Assembly: GCF_001548475.1 (NCBI RefSeq)
Contig: NZ_LRUJ01000027.1
Location: 1-64,000 of the forward strand
Source: Bordetella hinzii LMG 13501
GTDB taxonomy: Bacteria; Pseudomonadota; Gammaproteobacteria; Burkholderiales; Burkholderiaceae_B
Direction: 5' to 3'
Length of the DNA stretch: 64,000 nt
Part shown: positions 25,586 to 34,245 of the stretch, piece after piece
How positions within the stretch are numbered: the stretch's first letter is position 1
Layout: every line of letters starts with the position of its first letter
Notes under the pieces: generated by a model
Told to the model about the DNA's origin: nothing
Databases searched by the model: none
What the model saw: only the letters and a program-made list of their open reading frames with translations
Program-made: the position numbers and the translations under genes

Positions 25586-26545
25586 TCATTCGAGCCGGAT
25601 GTTCGCCGAGCGGATGATTTCCGCGTTGCTCTTGTCTTCCTGGGCCATGAACGCGGCAAAGGCCGCCGGCGTGCCGGGCTGGGCCTCCAGGCCGGATTGC
25701 AGCAGCAGCGTTTTGACCGCGGGCTGCGCCAGCGCCTCGGCAAACAGCCGGTTCAGGCGTTCGACACGTTCGGGCGCCACGCCGGCCTTGGTGATCAGAC
25801 CCACCCAGGTCTGCGAGACAAAACCGGGCATGCCCGCTTCGGCAAAGGTGGGGACATCCGGCAGCGCTTCGGAGCGATGTTCGCCGGCCACCGCGATGGC
25901 GCGCAGCTTGCCCGCCTTGATATAGGGCATGACGGCCCCGACATCGGCGAAGCTGGCCTCGACCTCGCCGCTGAGCACGGCGGTGGCCGCGGGCGCCGCG
26001 CCCTTGTAGGGCACGTGCAGCAGATCAATACCGGCGGCCGCCTTGAAACGCTCGAAACCCAGATGGCCCGAGGAGCCGACCCCGAAGGAGGCGTAGCTGG
26101 CATTGCCCTTGCGGCCCTTGGCCCAATCGATGAAGCCCTTCAGGTCGGTGGCCGGCACCTTGGGCGCGACGACCAGCACATGGGGATTGGAGAACAGCAA
26201 CGTGACGGGCGCCACGTCGCGCGCCGCGTCGTAGGGCGCCTTGGGCAAGAGATGCGGCACGACCACGAAGCTGGCGGCCGCCAGGCTGATGGTCTGTCCA
26301 TCGGCAGGCTGGGCCAGCATGGCCTGGGTGCCGATGACGGTGCCGCCGCCTGGGCGGTTCTCGACGATGACGCTCTGGCCGGCGGCCTTGGCCACTTCCT
26401 GGCCCAAGGCGCGGGCCACGACATCCGAAGGGCCGCCAGGCGCGTAGGGCACGACAAAGGTGATGGTGCGGCTGGGGAAAGTCTCGGCCTGGGCCAGGCC
26501 AAAGGCCAGGCAGGCCAGCAGGGAGGCAAGCAATCGCGATTTCAT
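25586..26545 (-). CDS. Bug/TctC family periplasmic solute-binding protein
   Basis: A 319-residue secreted receptor with signal peptide (MKSRLLASLLACLAFGLAQA). Family motifs are FPSRTITFVVPYAPGGPSDVVAR, VENRPGGGTVIG, DVAPVTLLFSNPHVLVV, LLHVPYKGAAPAATAVLSGEV and ALPDVPTFAEAG. It sits in a four-gene unit with RidA, an FAH hydrolase and a GntR regulator, so it probably binds the substrate of those enzymes; the ligand is unknown. Confidence 0.92.
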   Translation of the reverse strand: MKSRLLASLLACLAFGLAQAETFPSRTITFVVPYAPGGPSDVVARALGQEVAKAAGQSVIVENRPGGGTVIGTQAMLAQPADGQTISLAAASFVVVPHLLPKAPYDAARDVAPVTLLFSNPHVLVVAPKVPATDLKGFIDWAKGRKGNASYASFGVGSSGHLGFERFKAAAGIDLLHVPYKGAAPAATAVLSGEVEASFADVGAVMPYIKAGKLRAIAVAGEHRSEALPDVPTFAEAGMPGFVSQTWVGLITKAGVAPERVERLNRLFAEALAQPAVKTLLLQSGLEAQPGTPAAFAAFMAQEDKSNAEIIRSANIRLE

Positions 26546-26597
26546 GAAGGCATTCCAGAGTAGGCCCGCGAGGGCCGGGGCATAAGGGAGTCGTCTA

Positions 26598-27479
26598 TCA
26601 GGCCGCGGGCGCCGCCGCGCGCAGCAGGCCGGCGCGTACGGTATTGCGCAGCATGCCTATGCCCTCGACCTCGCATTCGACCACATCACCGTCGCGCAGA
26701 AAGACCGGCGGCGTGCGCGCCGCGCCCACGCCTTCCGGCGTGCCGGTAAGAATCACGTCGCCGGGCAGCAGCGTCAGGCCGGCCGAGAGTTCGGCGATGA
26801 TCCGGGCCACCGGGAAGATCTGGCGGCTGGTGTGGCCCTCTTGCATGGTGACGCCATTGACGCGGCAGGCCAGCGCCAGCCCTTGCGGGTCGGGGATTTC
26901 ATCGGCGGTGACCAGCATGGGACCCAGCGGGCAGGTGGCGTCCAGGCTCTTGCCCTTGAACCACTGCGCGCCGTGCGCGCGCTGCAGTTCGCGCGCGCTC
27001 AGGTCGTTGGCCACCGTGTAGCCGAAGACATGGGACAGCGCGTCCGCGGCGGGGATGTCGCGTCCGCCCTTGCCGATCACGACCGCAAGCTCGACCTCCC
27101 AGTCGAGCTTGCGGGTGTAGGCCTCGTGCAGGGGCAGATCGTCATGAGGACCGGCCATCGTGGTGGGCAATTTGGTGAAAAGCGTGGGATGGTCGGGCAG
27201 CTCGACTTCCTGGCCCTCGCGCTTGCCTTTGCTTTCGTCGTAGTGCTTCAGGTAGTTCCAGCCCACGCAAATCAGGTTGCGCGGCGGCTGGACCGGAGCC
27301 AGCAGGCGCACCGATTCCGCGGCCACCGCGGCCGATGCGTCGGGGGCCGGCAGCTGGCCGGTGGCCTCGAACCGCGCCAGCAGTTCGGGCAGCGAGGCCG
27401 CCGGCAAGGGCTGGATGCGGCCGGCGACCCATGCGCCCAGGCGCGGCTCCCCGCCGGCTTCATAACGCACGATTTTCAT
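26598..27479 (-). CDS. Fumarylacetoacetate hydrolase family protein
   Basis: A 293-residue member of the FAH superfamily, which hydrolyses, decarboxylates or hydrates 2-oxo acids from ring cleavage. The core is visible: NLICVGWNYLKH near residue 88, LPDHPTLFTKLPTTMAGPHDDL, then KLDWEVELAVVIGKGGRDI with the metal-binding D-x-E-x-E region, and VILTGTPEGVGAARTPP. Bordered by ridA (2 bp upstream) and a Bug gene. The RidA partner recalls 2-aminomuconate-type routes, where a RidA-like deaminase and FAH enzymes work in series, but the substrate is not readable from sequence. Confidence 0.9.
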   Translation of the reverse strand: MKIVRYEAGGEPRLGAWVAGRIQPLPAASLPELLARFEATGQLPAPDASAAVAAESVRLLAPVQPPRNLICVGWNYLKHYDESKGKREGQEVELPDHPTLFTKLPTTMAGPHDDLPLHEAYTRKLDWEVELAVVIGKGGRDIPAADALSHVFGYTVANDLSARELQRAHGAQWFKGKSLDATCPLGPMLVTADEIPDPQGLALACRVNGVTMQEGHTSRQIFPVARIIAELSAGLTLLPGDVILTGTPEGVGAARTPPVFLRDGDVVECEVEGIGMLRNTVRAGLLRAAAPAA

Positions 27480-27481
27480 GA

Positions 27482-27883
27482 TCAGCCCTCGATGTCCAGC
27501 CGGGCCTGGCCCTGGATCTCGAGCAGGATCTCCGGCTGGGCCAGTCCTTTCACTTCGATCAGGGCGCAGGCCGGGAAGTCGCCGGTGAAGAACTCGCGGC
27601 GGGCGCGCCAGATCTCCTTGTTGTCGGCCATATTGGTGACGAAGATGGTCAGCGTGACGACATCATCCATCTTGCCGCCACCGGCTTCGATCAGGTGCTT
27701 GAACTTGGTGAAGATCACCTTGGCTTGCTCATAGGCGTTGTCGCCCAGGATGGTCACGCCGTCATTGGCGCGGGCGGTCAGCCCGGAGAGGTAGAGCGTG
27801 TCCTTGACGCGCAGGCAGTTGGACCACAAGCCGGGGGCGGCTTCGGCGACCTCGGGGCTGATGACGCGGATTTTCTGGGCCAT
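27482..27883 (-). CDS. RidA (YjgF/YER057c) family protein
   Basis: A 133-residue RidA-fold protein with LYLSGLTA near residue 32, DNAYEQAKVIFTKFKHLIEAGGGKMDDVVTLTIFV, and the C-terminal LAQPEILLEIQGQA in place of the canonical arginine-containing strand. The usual Arg105 of true RidA enamine deaminases is not obvious in FFTGDFPACALIEVKGLAQPE, so a divergent subfamily such as an aminomuconate deaminase-like protein is possible. The ATG at 27883 has AAGGAG upstream. It heads the unit ridA-FAH-Bug-GntR. Confidence 0.88.
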   Translation of the reverse strand: MAQKIRVISPEVAEAAPGLWSNCLRVKDTLYLSGLTARANDGVTILGDNAYEQAKVIFTKFKHLIEAGGGKMDDVVTLTIFVTNMADNKEIWRARREFFTGDFPACALIEVKGLAQPEILLEIQGQARLDIEG

Positions 27884-27915
27884 GGTTTTCTCCTTGTGGC
27901 AAACACTGAAATGTA

Positions 27916-27929
27916 TCTGATATATCAGA
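27916..27929. promoter_or_regulatory. Operator-like palindrome upstream of ridA
   Basis: TCTGATATATCAGA is a perfect 14-bp palindrome 33 bp before the ridA start in an AT-rich stretch. Length, symmetry and position suit a GntR/FadR-family dimer, probably the GntR at the end of the same operon. Confidence 0.6.
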
Positions 27930-28031
27930 AACATATCAATAAAAGCCCATGGTGGTCAAAGGCTTGCGATGATGAGAAACCCGGATTGACCCCCGACGGA
28001 GCAATGAGCGATCGCGCGCGGGCGCGAGGCG

Positions 28032-28051
28032 GCGGCCCCGGACGGGGCCGC
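28032..28051 (-). terminator. GC hairpin after the phosphorylase-like gene
   Basis: GCGGCCCC/GGGGCCGC with a 4-nt loop begins directly after the stop codon at 28052 on the minus strand. No T-run follows, so it is at best a weak terminator or a 3'-end stabiliser. Confidence 0.35.
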
Positions 28052-29569
28052 TCAGGCTTCGATGGTGATGATGTCGCCCGCATGGCGGGCATATTCGAGC
28101 GCGTAGGCCATTTCTCCGCGGGTCTGCGCATGCAGGAAGAGCCAGGGCTGTCCGCGCGAGATCTCCTCGCCCAGCCGCGCGCGCAGGGAGACGCCAGCGG
28201 CGGGCCGCTCCGGCGCGCCGGCTAGCTTGGCCAGCCGCGACAGCTTGCGGTTGTCGATATGGACCACGCGGCCGGCCTGCAGCGCCACCAGGGGCTCGAT
28301 GTGCGCGGCCTGGGGCGGTTCGCGCAGGCCGCCCTGGGCGGCGCAGATGCGGGCGAATTTCTCCCAGGCGCGGCCGCTGTCCAGCGTCTGCAAGGCCAGG
28401 GCCTCGCCCTGTCCGGCCAGGGCGGCCCCGCCCAGTTCGAGGACGGCGCCGGCCACCCGCGCGGCGCGCTCGCGCAGGTCCTGCGGGCGGGCCGGTTCAT
28501 TGCGCAGCACGGCCAGCACATCGCGGGCTTCCAGCGCCGGGCCGATGCCGCGGCCCACGGGCTGGCTGCCGTCGGTGTACAGGCAGCGCAAGGCCAGCCC
28601 GAAGTGCGAGGCGGTTTCCGTGAGGTGGGCGGCCAGGCGTTCGGCGGCTTCCCGGCTGCGGATCTTGGCGGTGGGGCCGATGGGAATGTCGATCACCACA
28701 TGGGTCGCGCCGGCGGCGATCTTCTTGGACAGCACCGAGGCGATCAACTGGCCTTCGGTGTCGATGTCCAATTCGCGTTCCACCCGCACGAAGATATCGT
28801 CGGCCGGGCTCAGGTGCATGGCGCCGCCCCAGGCCACGCAGCCGCCTTCGGTCCGGACGACGTGCTGCAGCTGTTCTATGCCCAGGTCGACCGGGGCCAG
28901 CATTTCCATGGTGTCGGCGGTGCCCGCCGGCGAGGTGATGGCGCGCGATGAGGTCTTGGGCATGACCAGCCCATTGGCCGCGGCAATGGCGACCACCAGC
29001 GGCGTGGTGCGATTGCCGGGCAGGCCGCCCACGCAATGCTTGTCCACGACGATGGGCGCCTCCCAGCTCAGGCGGTCGCCGACATCGACCATGGCGCGGG
29101 TCAGGAAAATCGTCTCGTCTATGCTCAGCGGCAAGGTGGCCGTGGCGGTGAGAAAGGCCGACAGGTGCACATCGGTGTAGCGCCCGCGCACCACGTCGCC
29201 CACGATGGCCACCATATCCTCCTGGCCGAGCCGCCTGCCGTAGATGCGCTGGCGCACGCCGGCCAGCGATTCGAGCACCGGCGGATGGCGCACCTGCACG
29301 ACGGCGCCGTCGGCGATCCCCAGCGCATCCCAGGCGTCCTCGGATAGCGCGACCTCGTCCTGCGCCAGCATCTCGCTGTCGATCTGGTACAGGAGGGCCT
29401 GGACTTGGCGGTCGTCGGCCGTGATCAGCACTTGCGAGCGCGATGACAGGCCCTCGGAGCGGCAGACATGGCAGTCGGCGCGCATCAGGGCGATAGGCTG
29501 ATGCTGTGCGTGCAGGCGCATGCGGGTGGCGCGCATGGCGGGCGGTTTGAGGCCGGGGATGCTGCTCAT
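28052..29569 (-). CDS. Thymidine/AMP phosphorylase-like protein (type 2)
   Basis: A 505-residue member of the thymidine phosphorylase/AMP phosphorylase group. It has the N-terminal extra domain (about 1-85) found in archaeal AMP phosphorylases, then the glycosyl-transferase core: VDKHCVGGLPGNRTTPLVV near residue 175 (phosphate binding), KTSSRAITSPAGTADTMEML near 200, and IDIPIGPTAKIRS. Archaeal relatives convert nucleoside monophosphates plus phosphate to ribose-1,5-bisphosphate and base; bacterial members are only loosely annotated. Its start overlaps the metallohydrolase stop (ATGA), placing it last in the PRPP-synthetase-like/phosphoketolase-like/metallohydrolase unit. A role in ribose-phosphate recovery from nucleotides is inferred. 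Confidence 0.88.
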   Translation of the reverse strand: MSSIPGLKPPAMRATRMRLHAQHQPIALMRADCHVCRSEGLSSRSQVLITADDRQVQALLYQIDSEMLAQDEVALSEDAWDALGIADGAVVQVRHPPVLESLAGVRQRIYGRRLGQEDMVAIVGDVVRGRYTDVHLSAFLTATATLPLSIDETIFLTRAMVDVGDRLSWEAPIVVDKHCVGGLPGNRTTPLVVAIAAANGLVMPKTSSRAITSPAGTADTMEMLAPVDLGIEQLQHVVRTEGGCVAWGGAMHLSPADDIFVRVERELDIDTEGQLIASVLSKKIAAGATHVVIDIPIGPTAKIRSREAAERLAAHLTETASHFGLALRCLYTDGSQPVGRGIGPALEARDVLAVLRNEPARPQDLRERAARVAGAVLELGGAALAGQGEALALQTLDSGRAWEKFARICAAQGGLREPPQAAHIEPLVALQAGRVVHIDNRKLSRLAKLAGAPERPAAGVSLRARLGEEISRGQPWLFLHAQTRGEMAYALEYARHAGDIITIEA

Positions 29570-30924
29570 AGCTCATACCTCTGGTCTTGCCGGGGCACGG
29601 TGGCCGACCAATTGAGATCGCGCAGGATGCGTTCGCGCAGCGCCTCCGATGCCTCGGGTTCGCCATGGACGATGAAGACCTGGCGCGGCGCCTCGCGAAA
29701 GCCCGACAGCCAGCGTATCAGCTCGTCGCTGTCGGCATGCGCCGACAGCATGGGCAGTTCCGTGATCTCGGCGGTGATGGGCATCCATTGACCGTAGATG
29801 CGGGTCTGGCCCGCGCCGTCGAGCAGTTTGCGTCCGCGCGTGCCGGCGGCCTGGAAACCCGAGAACAGCAGGGTGTTGCGATGATCGCCGCCAAACGCCG
29901 CGATGTGATGCAGGACCCGGCCGCCCGTCGCCATGCCGCTGGCCGAGATGATCACCTTGGGATAGCGGTTGGCCGACAGCGCCTTGGAGGCTTCGACATC
30001 GCGCACATAGGTCACGGCCGAGCAGGCGGCGTCAACCTCGCGCGCCGCCAGTTTGTGTTCGCTGGCATGCCGGTCCAGCAGCTCGGTGGCGCTGGTGGCC
30101 ATGGGGCTGTCGAGATAGACCGGCACGTTGCGCAGGCGGCCGGCCTGGCGCAGCTTCCACAGCGCGTAGATCAGTGTCTGGGCGCGTCCGACGGCAAAGG
30201 CCGGAATGACCACGGTCCCGCCGCGCTTGATCGTGCGCTCTATGACCACGCCCAGCGCCTCGACGGGATCGGCGGGATCGTGGCGCCGATTGCCGTAGGT
30301 TGACTCGATGACGATGTAGTCGGCTTGCGGGACCGCTTCGGGGTCGTGCATGACCAGGTCGCCGTAGCGGCCGAGGTCGCCGGAGAACACCACGCGCATG
30401 CCGCCGATATCGATCTGCGCGCTCGTCGCGCCGAGGATGTGGCCGGCGCGGCGCAGCGTCAGCCTGGCCCCGCCGGGCAGGGTGGTTTCATGGTGCAGCG
30501 CGACGTCGGAAAAACGCGCCATGGCGCGCTCGGCATCGACGACGCGATAGAGCGGCAAGGCGGGCTTGTGCTTGGAGAAGCCCTTGCGGTTGGCGAACTC
30601 GGCGTCTTTTTCCTGGAGATTGGCGCTGTCGAGCAAGATGAGTTCGGCGACATCGCGGGTCGCCGCGGTCGCATGGATGGCGCCCTTGAAGCCCTCGGCC
30701 ACCAGCCGGGGCAGATAGCCGCAATGGTCCAGGTGGGCGTGGGTCAGCACCACGGCGTCGATATCGGCCGGCGCCAGCGGCAGGCTCTGCCAGTTCAGCT
30801 CGCGCAGGTTCTTCAGACCCTGGAACAGGCCGCAATCGACCAGGATGCGGGTGTCGCCATGCGTCAGGAGATGTTTGGAGCCGGTGACAGTGCCGGCCCC
30901 GCCCAGGCAGGTCAGTGAGAGCAT
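29566..30924 (-). CDS. MBL-fold beta-CASP metallohydrolase
   Basis: A 452-residue metallo-beta-lactamase fold protein with a beta-CASP domain, the architecture of mRNA 3'-processing and RNase J-like nucleases. The metal motif is VVLTHAHLDHCGYLPRL near residue 64. Further motifs are RAGHILGATSAQI, VFSGDLGRYGD, YIVIESTYGNRRH, VVIPAFAVGRAQTLIYAL, the C-terminal SASGMATGGRVLHHI, and LSAHADSDEL and IVHGEPEAS. It probably acts on RNA or nucleotides in the cytoplasm. It lies 12 bp after the phosphoketolase-like gene and is coupled to the phosphorylase-like gene. Membership in a sugar-phosphate cluster is unusual for a nuclease and may mean it supplies nucleotides. Confidence 0.9.
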   Translation of the reverse strand: MLSLTCLGGAGTVTGSKHLLTHGDTRILVDCGLFQGLKNLRELNWQSLPLAPADIDAVVLTHAHLDHCGYLPRLVAEGFKGAIHATAATRDVAELILLDSANLQEKDAEFANRKGFSKHKPALPLYRVVDAERAMARFSDVALHHETTLPGGARLTLRRAGHILGATSAQIDIGGMRVVFSGDLGRYGDLVMHDPEAVPQADYIVIESTYGNRRHDPADPVEALGVVIERTIKRGGTVVIPAFAVGRAQTLIYALWKLRQAGRLRNVPVYLDSPMATSATELLDRHASEHKLAAREVDAACSAVTYVRDVEASKALSANRYPKVIISASGMATGGRVLHHIAAFGGDHRNTLLFSGFQAAGTRGRKLLDGAGQTRIYGQWMPITAEITELPMLSAHADSDELIRWLSGFREAPRQVFIVHGEPEASEALRERILRDLNWSATVPRQDQRYEL

Positions 30925-30936
30925 GGTGTCGTCGTG

Positions 30937-33282
30937 TCAGAGGTCGGAGACGAGCAGATCGTCGGGATGGCCCTGGCCGTCGAGGGCGCGCCGGCGCACC
31001 GCGTCCAGCACCTCGTCGCGGCGCCAGCCGGCCACGGCGGCGGCCGCGTCCACGGCGTGGGCCCAGGTCGAGCGGTTGGCGAACAGCATGCCGGCCACAT
31101 CCAGCGTGCCGCCGCGGCTGATATAGCCGAGGGCGCGCGTGCGCGCCGGGCCGTCGTCCAGGCGGCGCAGTACGCCCAGCAGAGGCTCGGGCCGGGTGTG
31201 GCAGAGCAGCACGCGCAGCAGGCCGGGCGGAAAGAGGGCATGCACGGCGGCATCGGGCAGCACGAAATCCGCTTCGATGCCGTCACGCGGAATGCGCAGG
31301 CGGCCGGGCTCCATGACCACGCTCACGCAGCATTCATGGCCCAGCCGGGCAAGATGGGCGCGCGCCTTGAGCGCCTCTTCGAGCTGGTAGGCGCCGATGG
31401 CGACGAATTGCAGGACGCTGGCCGCCGGGTCGCCGGCAACATGCGCCGCGCCGTGTTCGACCAGGGCCTGCGCGGCGCGGGCGTTGAAGCGCTGGCGTCC
31501 ATCGCGCTTGGACACGACCATGCAGGCCACTTGCGCGCGCTGGCCATAGATGGCGCGCAGCGCGGCCACCGCGCTATTGCCGTCCACCGGGAAGAGCACG
31601 CGCGCGGTATCGGACATCTCGCCCAGCAGCGCCTCGCCGATGGTCGGGTCCTGGTGCGACTGCTCGTTCTTGGCGTTCTCCCAGGTATGGGAGGTCACCA
31701 CCAGCGGCACCGACAGCCACGCGGGCGATTGCCCGAACTCCTTCTGGCGCCGCGTGAAGATGATCTCTTGACGCAGCAGGCCCAGCATCTTCACGGCAAA
31801 GGCCTCATAGCTGACGATGAGATTCAGGCCGGCCTTGTTGGCCAGCGCGGCGGCGGCCACGGCCTCTTCATTGAGCGCCGTGATCACCGAACCGTGCAGG
31901 TCTTCCGGCACGCCGTCTTCGGGATGGTTGACGCGATGCTTGAGCTGCGCGAGCGTGCGCCCCATCTTGTTGCTGGCCAGTTCGTCCGGATTGCCCACGC
32001 GCACGCGCAAGGCCGGATTGGCCCGCAGCAGTTCGATGAACCAGCCGTCCAGCGCGGCCATGGCGCTGCCCTGGCCGCCGGGAGCTTCCCAGGCGGGGGC
32101 GGGCAGCGTGGGCGCCGGCGGCTGCCGGTGCGCCATGGGATGGCCGCTTTCGAGGGGCCGCTGCTGGGCGCGGTGGTTGGCCAGCGTGGCCAGCGCGGCA
32201 TCCAGTTCGGGGCCGGGCACGAAAAGCCGGCGCGCGCTGTCGTTGAACGCCTGGCGGGCCGCGGCGTCCGTGCGCGGGTTGCCGGCCAGCGGCAGGTTGT
32301 GGGCGGCATTGGTGCCGGCGCCCGGAAAACCATAGCCTTTTTCGGTCACGGCGATCACATAGGGCAGCCGCGCCGGATAGGAAAATCCGGGAGCGGCCAG
32401 ATTGGCGGCCAGTTTCTCCTCGGCCGTCAGGATGGCCCAGGCGATGGCGGAAGGATCGCGGCCGTCGATCACCAGCGGCTCGAAGCCGTTGTGCCACAGG
32501 TCGTCGGCCAGCCATTGCGCGCCGCCTTCCTGCACGATCTGGGTGCGCTGCTCGATGCGCCGGCCATTGAGGATCATGACCGGCACGGCCGTGCCGCAAT
32601 CCTCGGCCCGCCACCAGCGCGTGGCCCAGTCCGTGCCGCGCTGTTCTTCGAACGCGCCATCGCTCAGAAAGGCCACCAGCCCTTCGCCCGGCAGCGGCAT
32701 GTGCACATATTGCAAACCGGCGAAACCCAGATAGCCGCCTTCCGAAACGGCCCCGGCCGTGTTCGGCCCGGCGTGGCTGCCCAGCGGCACGGCCGGCAGT
32801 CCCCGCGCGTCGATGGCATAGGAGTAGAAATCATTGACCAGGCGCGCCAAGCCGTCGGCGCTGCGGTCGTAGCGGCCGCGCTGGGCCGGCGAGACGTCCC
32901 CGGTCAAGGCGTTGACGGCCTCGATGGCGGCGACGCAATGGCCCTGTCCCATCAACCAGCCGCGCGTCTTGCCGCTCAGCGCATTGGCAAGCAGGTAGCC
33001 CACGAAGGCGGGCACCATATTGAGCGATCCGCCGGTATGCCCCTCGGGATGGGGCTTGAAGTCCTCGGCGGTCAGCGGCGCGCCGTCCAGGTCGATGCGC
33101 CGCGCATAGGTCATGTGGGCGACCACGCTCATGGCCGCGCAGCAGAGCCGGTCGGCCGCGGCCATGAGCGCATAGGGATCGCTGGCCGCCAGGCGCCCGG
33201 CCAGCGCCTCCATGCGGACGAGGGTGTCGGCATGATGCTGGATGGGGCCGTGGCCGGCTTGCCATTGCTCGCGATGCGTCAT
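30937..33282 (-). CDS. Divergent phosphoketolase family protein
   Basis: A 781-residue thiamine-diphosphate protein of the xylulose-5-P/fructose-6-P phosphoketolase family (usual length about 800). The overall order is kept: HPEGHTGGSLNMVPAFVGYL near residue 77, GWLMGQGHCVAAIEAVN, GSHAGPNTAGAVSEGGYLGFA near 170, SDGAFEEQ, ILNGRRI, and a late transketolase-like half. Several signature residues differ from classical enzymes: EGGYLG for EGGELG, SDGAFEEQ for GDGEAETG, and NGRR for NGYK. It may be a separate subfamily with a related but not identical reaction; some databases label this clade a pentulose-phosphate epimerase. It follows the PRPP-synthetase-like gene by 27 bp. Confidence 0.85.
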   Translation of the reverse strand: MTHREQWQAGHGPIQHHADTLVRMEALAGRLAASDPYALMAAADRLCCAAMSVVAHMTYARRIDLDGAPLTAEDFKPHPEGHTGGSLNMVPAFVGYLLANALSGKTRGWLMGQGHCVAAIEAVNALTGDVSPAQRGRYDRSADGLARLVNDFYSYAIDARGLPAVPLGSHAGPNTAGAVSEGGYLGFAGLQYVHMPLPGEGLVAFLSDGAFEEQRGTDWATRWWRAEDCGTAVPVMILNGRRIEQRTQIVQEGGAQWLADDLWHNGFEPLVIDGRDPSAIAWAILTAEEKLAANLAAPGFSYPARLPYVIAVTEKGYGFPGAGTNAAHNLPLAGNPRTDAAARQAFNDSARRLFVPGPELDAALATLANHRAQQRPLESGHPMAHRQPPAPTLPAPAWEAPGGQGSAMAALDGWFIELLRANPALRVRVGNPDELASNKMGRTLAQLKHRVNHPEDGVPEDLHGSVITALNEEAVAAAALANKAGLNLIVSYEAFAVKMLGLLRQEIIFTRRQKEFGQSPAWLSVPLVVTSHTWENAKNEQSHQDPTIGEALLGEMSDTARVLFPVDGNSAVAALRAIYGQRAQVACMVVSKRDGRQRFNARAAQALVEHGAAHVAGDPAASVLQFVAIGAYQLEEALKARAHLARLGHECCVSVVMEPGRLRIPRDGIEADFVLPDAAVHALFPPGLLRVLLCHTRPEPLLGVLRRLDDGPARTRALGYISRGGTLDVAGMLFANRSTWAHAVDAAAAVAGWRRDEVLDAVRRRALDGQGHPDDLLVSDL

Positions 33283-33309
33283 CGCATGCTCCTGTGAGTT
33301 GACGGGGGT

Positions 33310-34182
33310 TCAGCCGCGCAGCAGCGCGCCGGCCAGAAGCGGCGCGAGTTCGATGCGGTTGCTGGGGTGGGGCACGGCGTCGGTGGACACGACGCGCTCG
33401 AAGCATCCCGATACCTGGCTCCAGGCGTCTTCGGCGAAAAGGGCATGGACCACCACGCATTGCGGCGGCTTCATGCCGGCCAGCTTGCCGGCGGCCGCCA
33501 CCAGCGTGCGACCGGATGAGGCGATATCGTCGACCAGCACCGGTGTGCGTTCGCGCCAGGCGCCCAGATCGGGCGTCTCGATCTCCACCTGGCGGTCGCC
33601 GTGGCGGATCTTGCGCAGCACCACATGCGGCGCGCCGATGCGCGCGGCGATGGAGCCGGCCCATTGCTCGCTCTCTTCGTCCGGGCCGATGATGAGCGGT
33701 GCCTGCACATTGGCCGCGATCCAGTCGCCCAATAGCGGCGCGGCGTGCAGCGTGGCCGCCGGGATGCGGTAGAGCGAGGCCAGCGTCGGATGGCGGTGCA
33801 GATGCGGGTCCACCGTGATGAGGCGGTCGAAGGTCGAGGAGATCAGCCGCGCGAACGAGCGCGAGCTGATGCTCTCGCCCGGCAGGAAACGCTTGTCCTG
33901 GCGCATATAGGCCAGGTAGGGCGCCACCAGGTTGACCTCGGCCGCGCCGAGGTCGCGCGCGGTGTCGGCCACGAAGACCAGGCTCAGGAAAGCCGGATCC
34001 GGATGGGCCAGGGTGCAGACCACGTCCACGGCGCGTGCGCGCGGATCGCCGTGCAGGCGCACATAGCTCTCGCCATCGGGAAAGCGGCGGGTCTCCACCG
34101 CGCCGAGTTCGCCGCCGCAGGCCGCGGCCAGCCGGGCCGCGGAGGCTTCATTGCCGGGAAGAGGAAGGATCAGTCTCTGCAT
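33310..34182 (-). CDS. Divergent ribose-phosphate pyrophosphokinase-like protein
   Basis: A 290-residue member of the PRPP synthetase/phosphoribosyltransferase fold. Recognisable are the RRFPDGESYVR start (FPDGE loop near residue 33), YLAYMRQDKRFLPGE (ATP region), VDPHLHRHP, and the PRPP-binding loop VLVDDIASSGRT near residue 218. It is shorter than housekeeping Prs (about 315) and lacks the canonical DLHA-QIQGFF flexible segment, so it is a secondary, archaeal-like paralogue and probably not the essential Prs. It heads the four-gene unit ending with the phosphorylase-like gene. Confidence 0.85.
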   Translation of the reverse strand: MQRLILPLPGNEASAARLAAACGGELGAVETRRFPDGESYVRLHGDPRARAVDVVCTLAHPDPAFLSLVFVADTARDLGAAEVNLVAPYLAYMRQDKRFLPGESISSRSFARLISSTFDRLITVDPHLHRHPTLASLYRIPAATLHAAPLLGDWIAANVQAPLIIGPDEESEQWAGSIAARIGAPHVVLRKIRHGDRQVEIETPDLGAWRERTPVLVDDIASSGRTLVAAAGKLAGMKPPQCVVVHALFAEDAWSQVSGCFERVVSTDAVPHPSNRIELAPLLAGALLRG

Positions 34183-34245
34183 GCGCGCCGCCGGTGGGTG
34201 GAAGGAGCCGGCCGCACATGCTGCCTGCCGGGCCTATGCGCATCG

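Noticed and set aside
30934-33297. Very long open frame (787 codons) antisense to the phosphoketolase-like gene
   Set aside because: GC-rich codon bias leaves complementary frames open; the plus-strand translation is low-complexity Gly/Arg/His-rich with no domain, while the minus strand gives a clear family protein.
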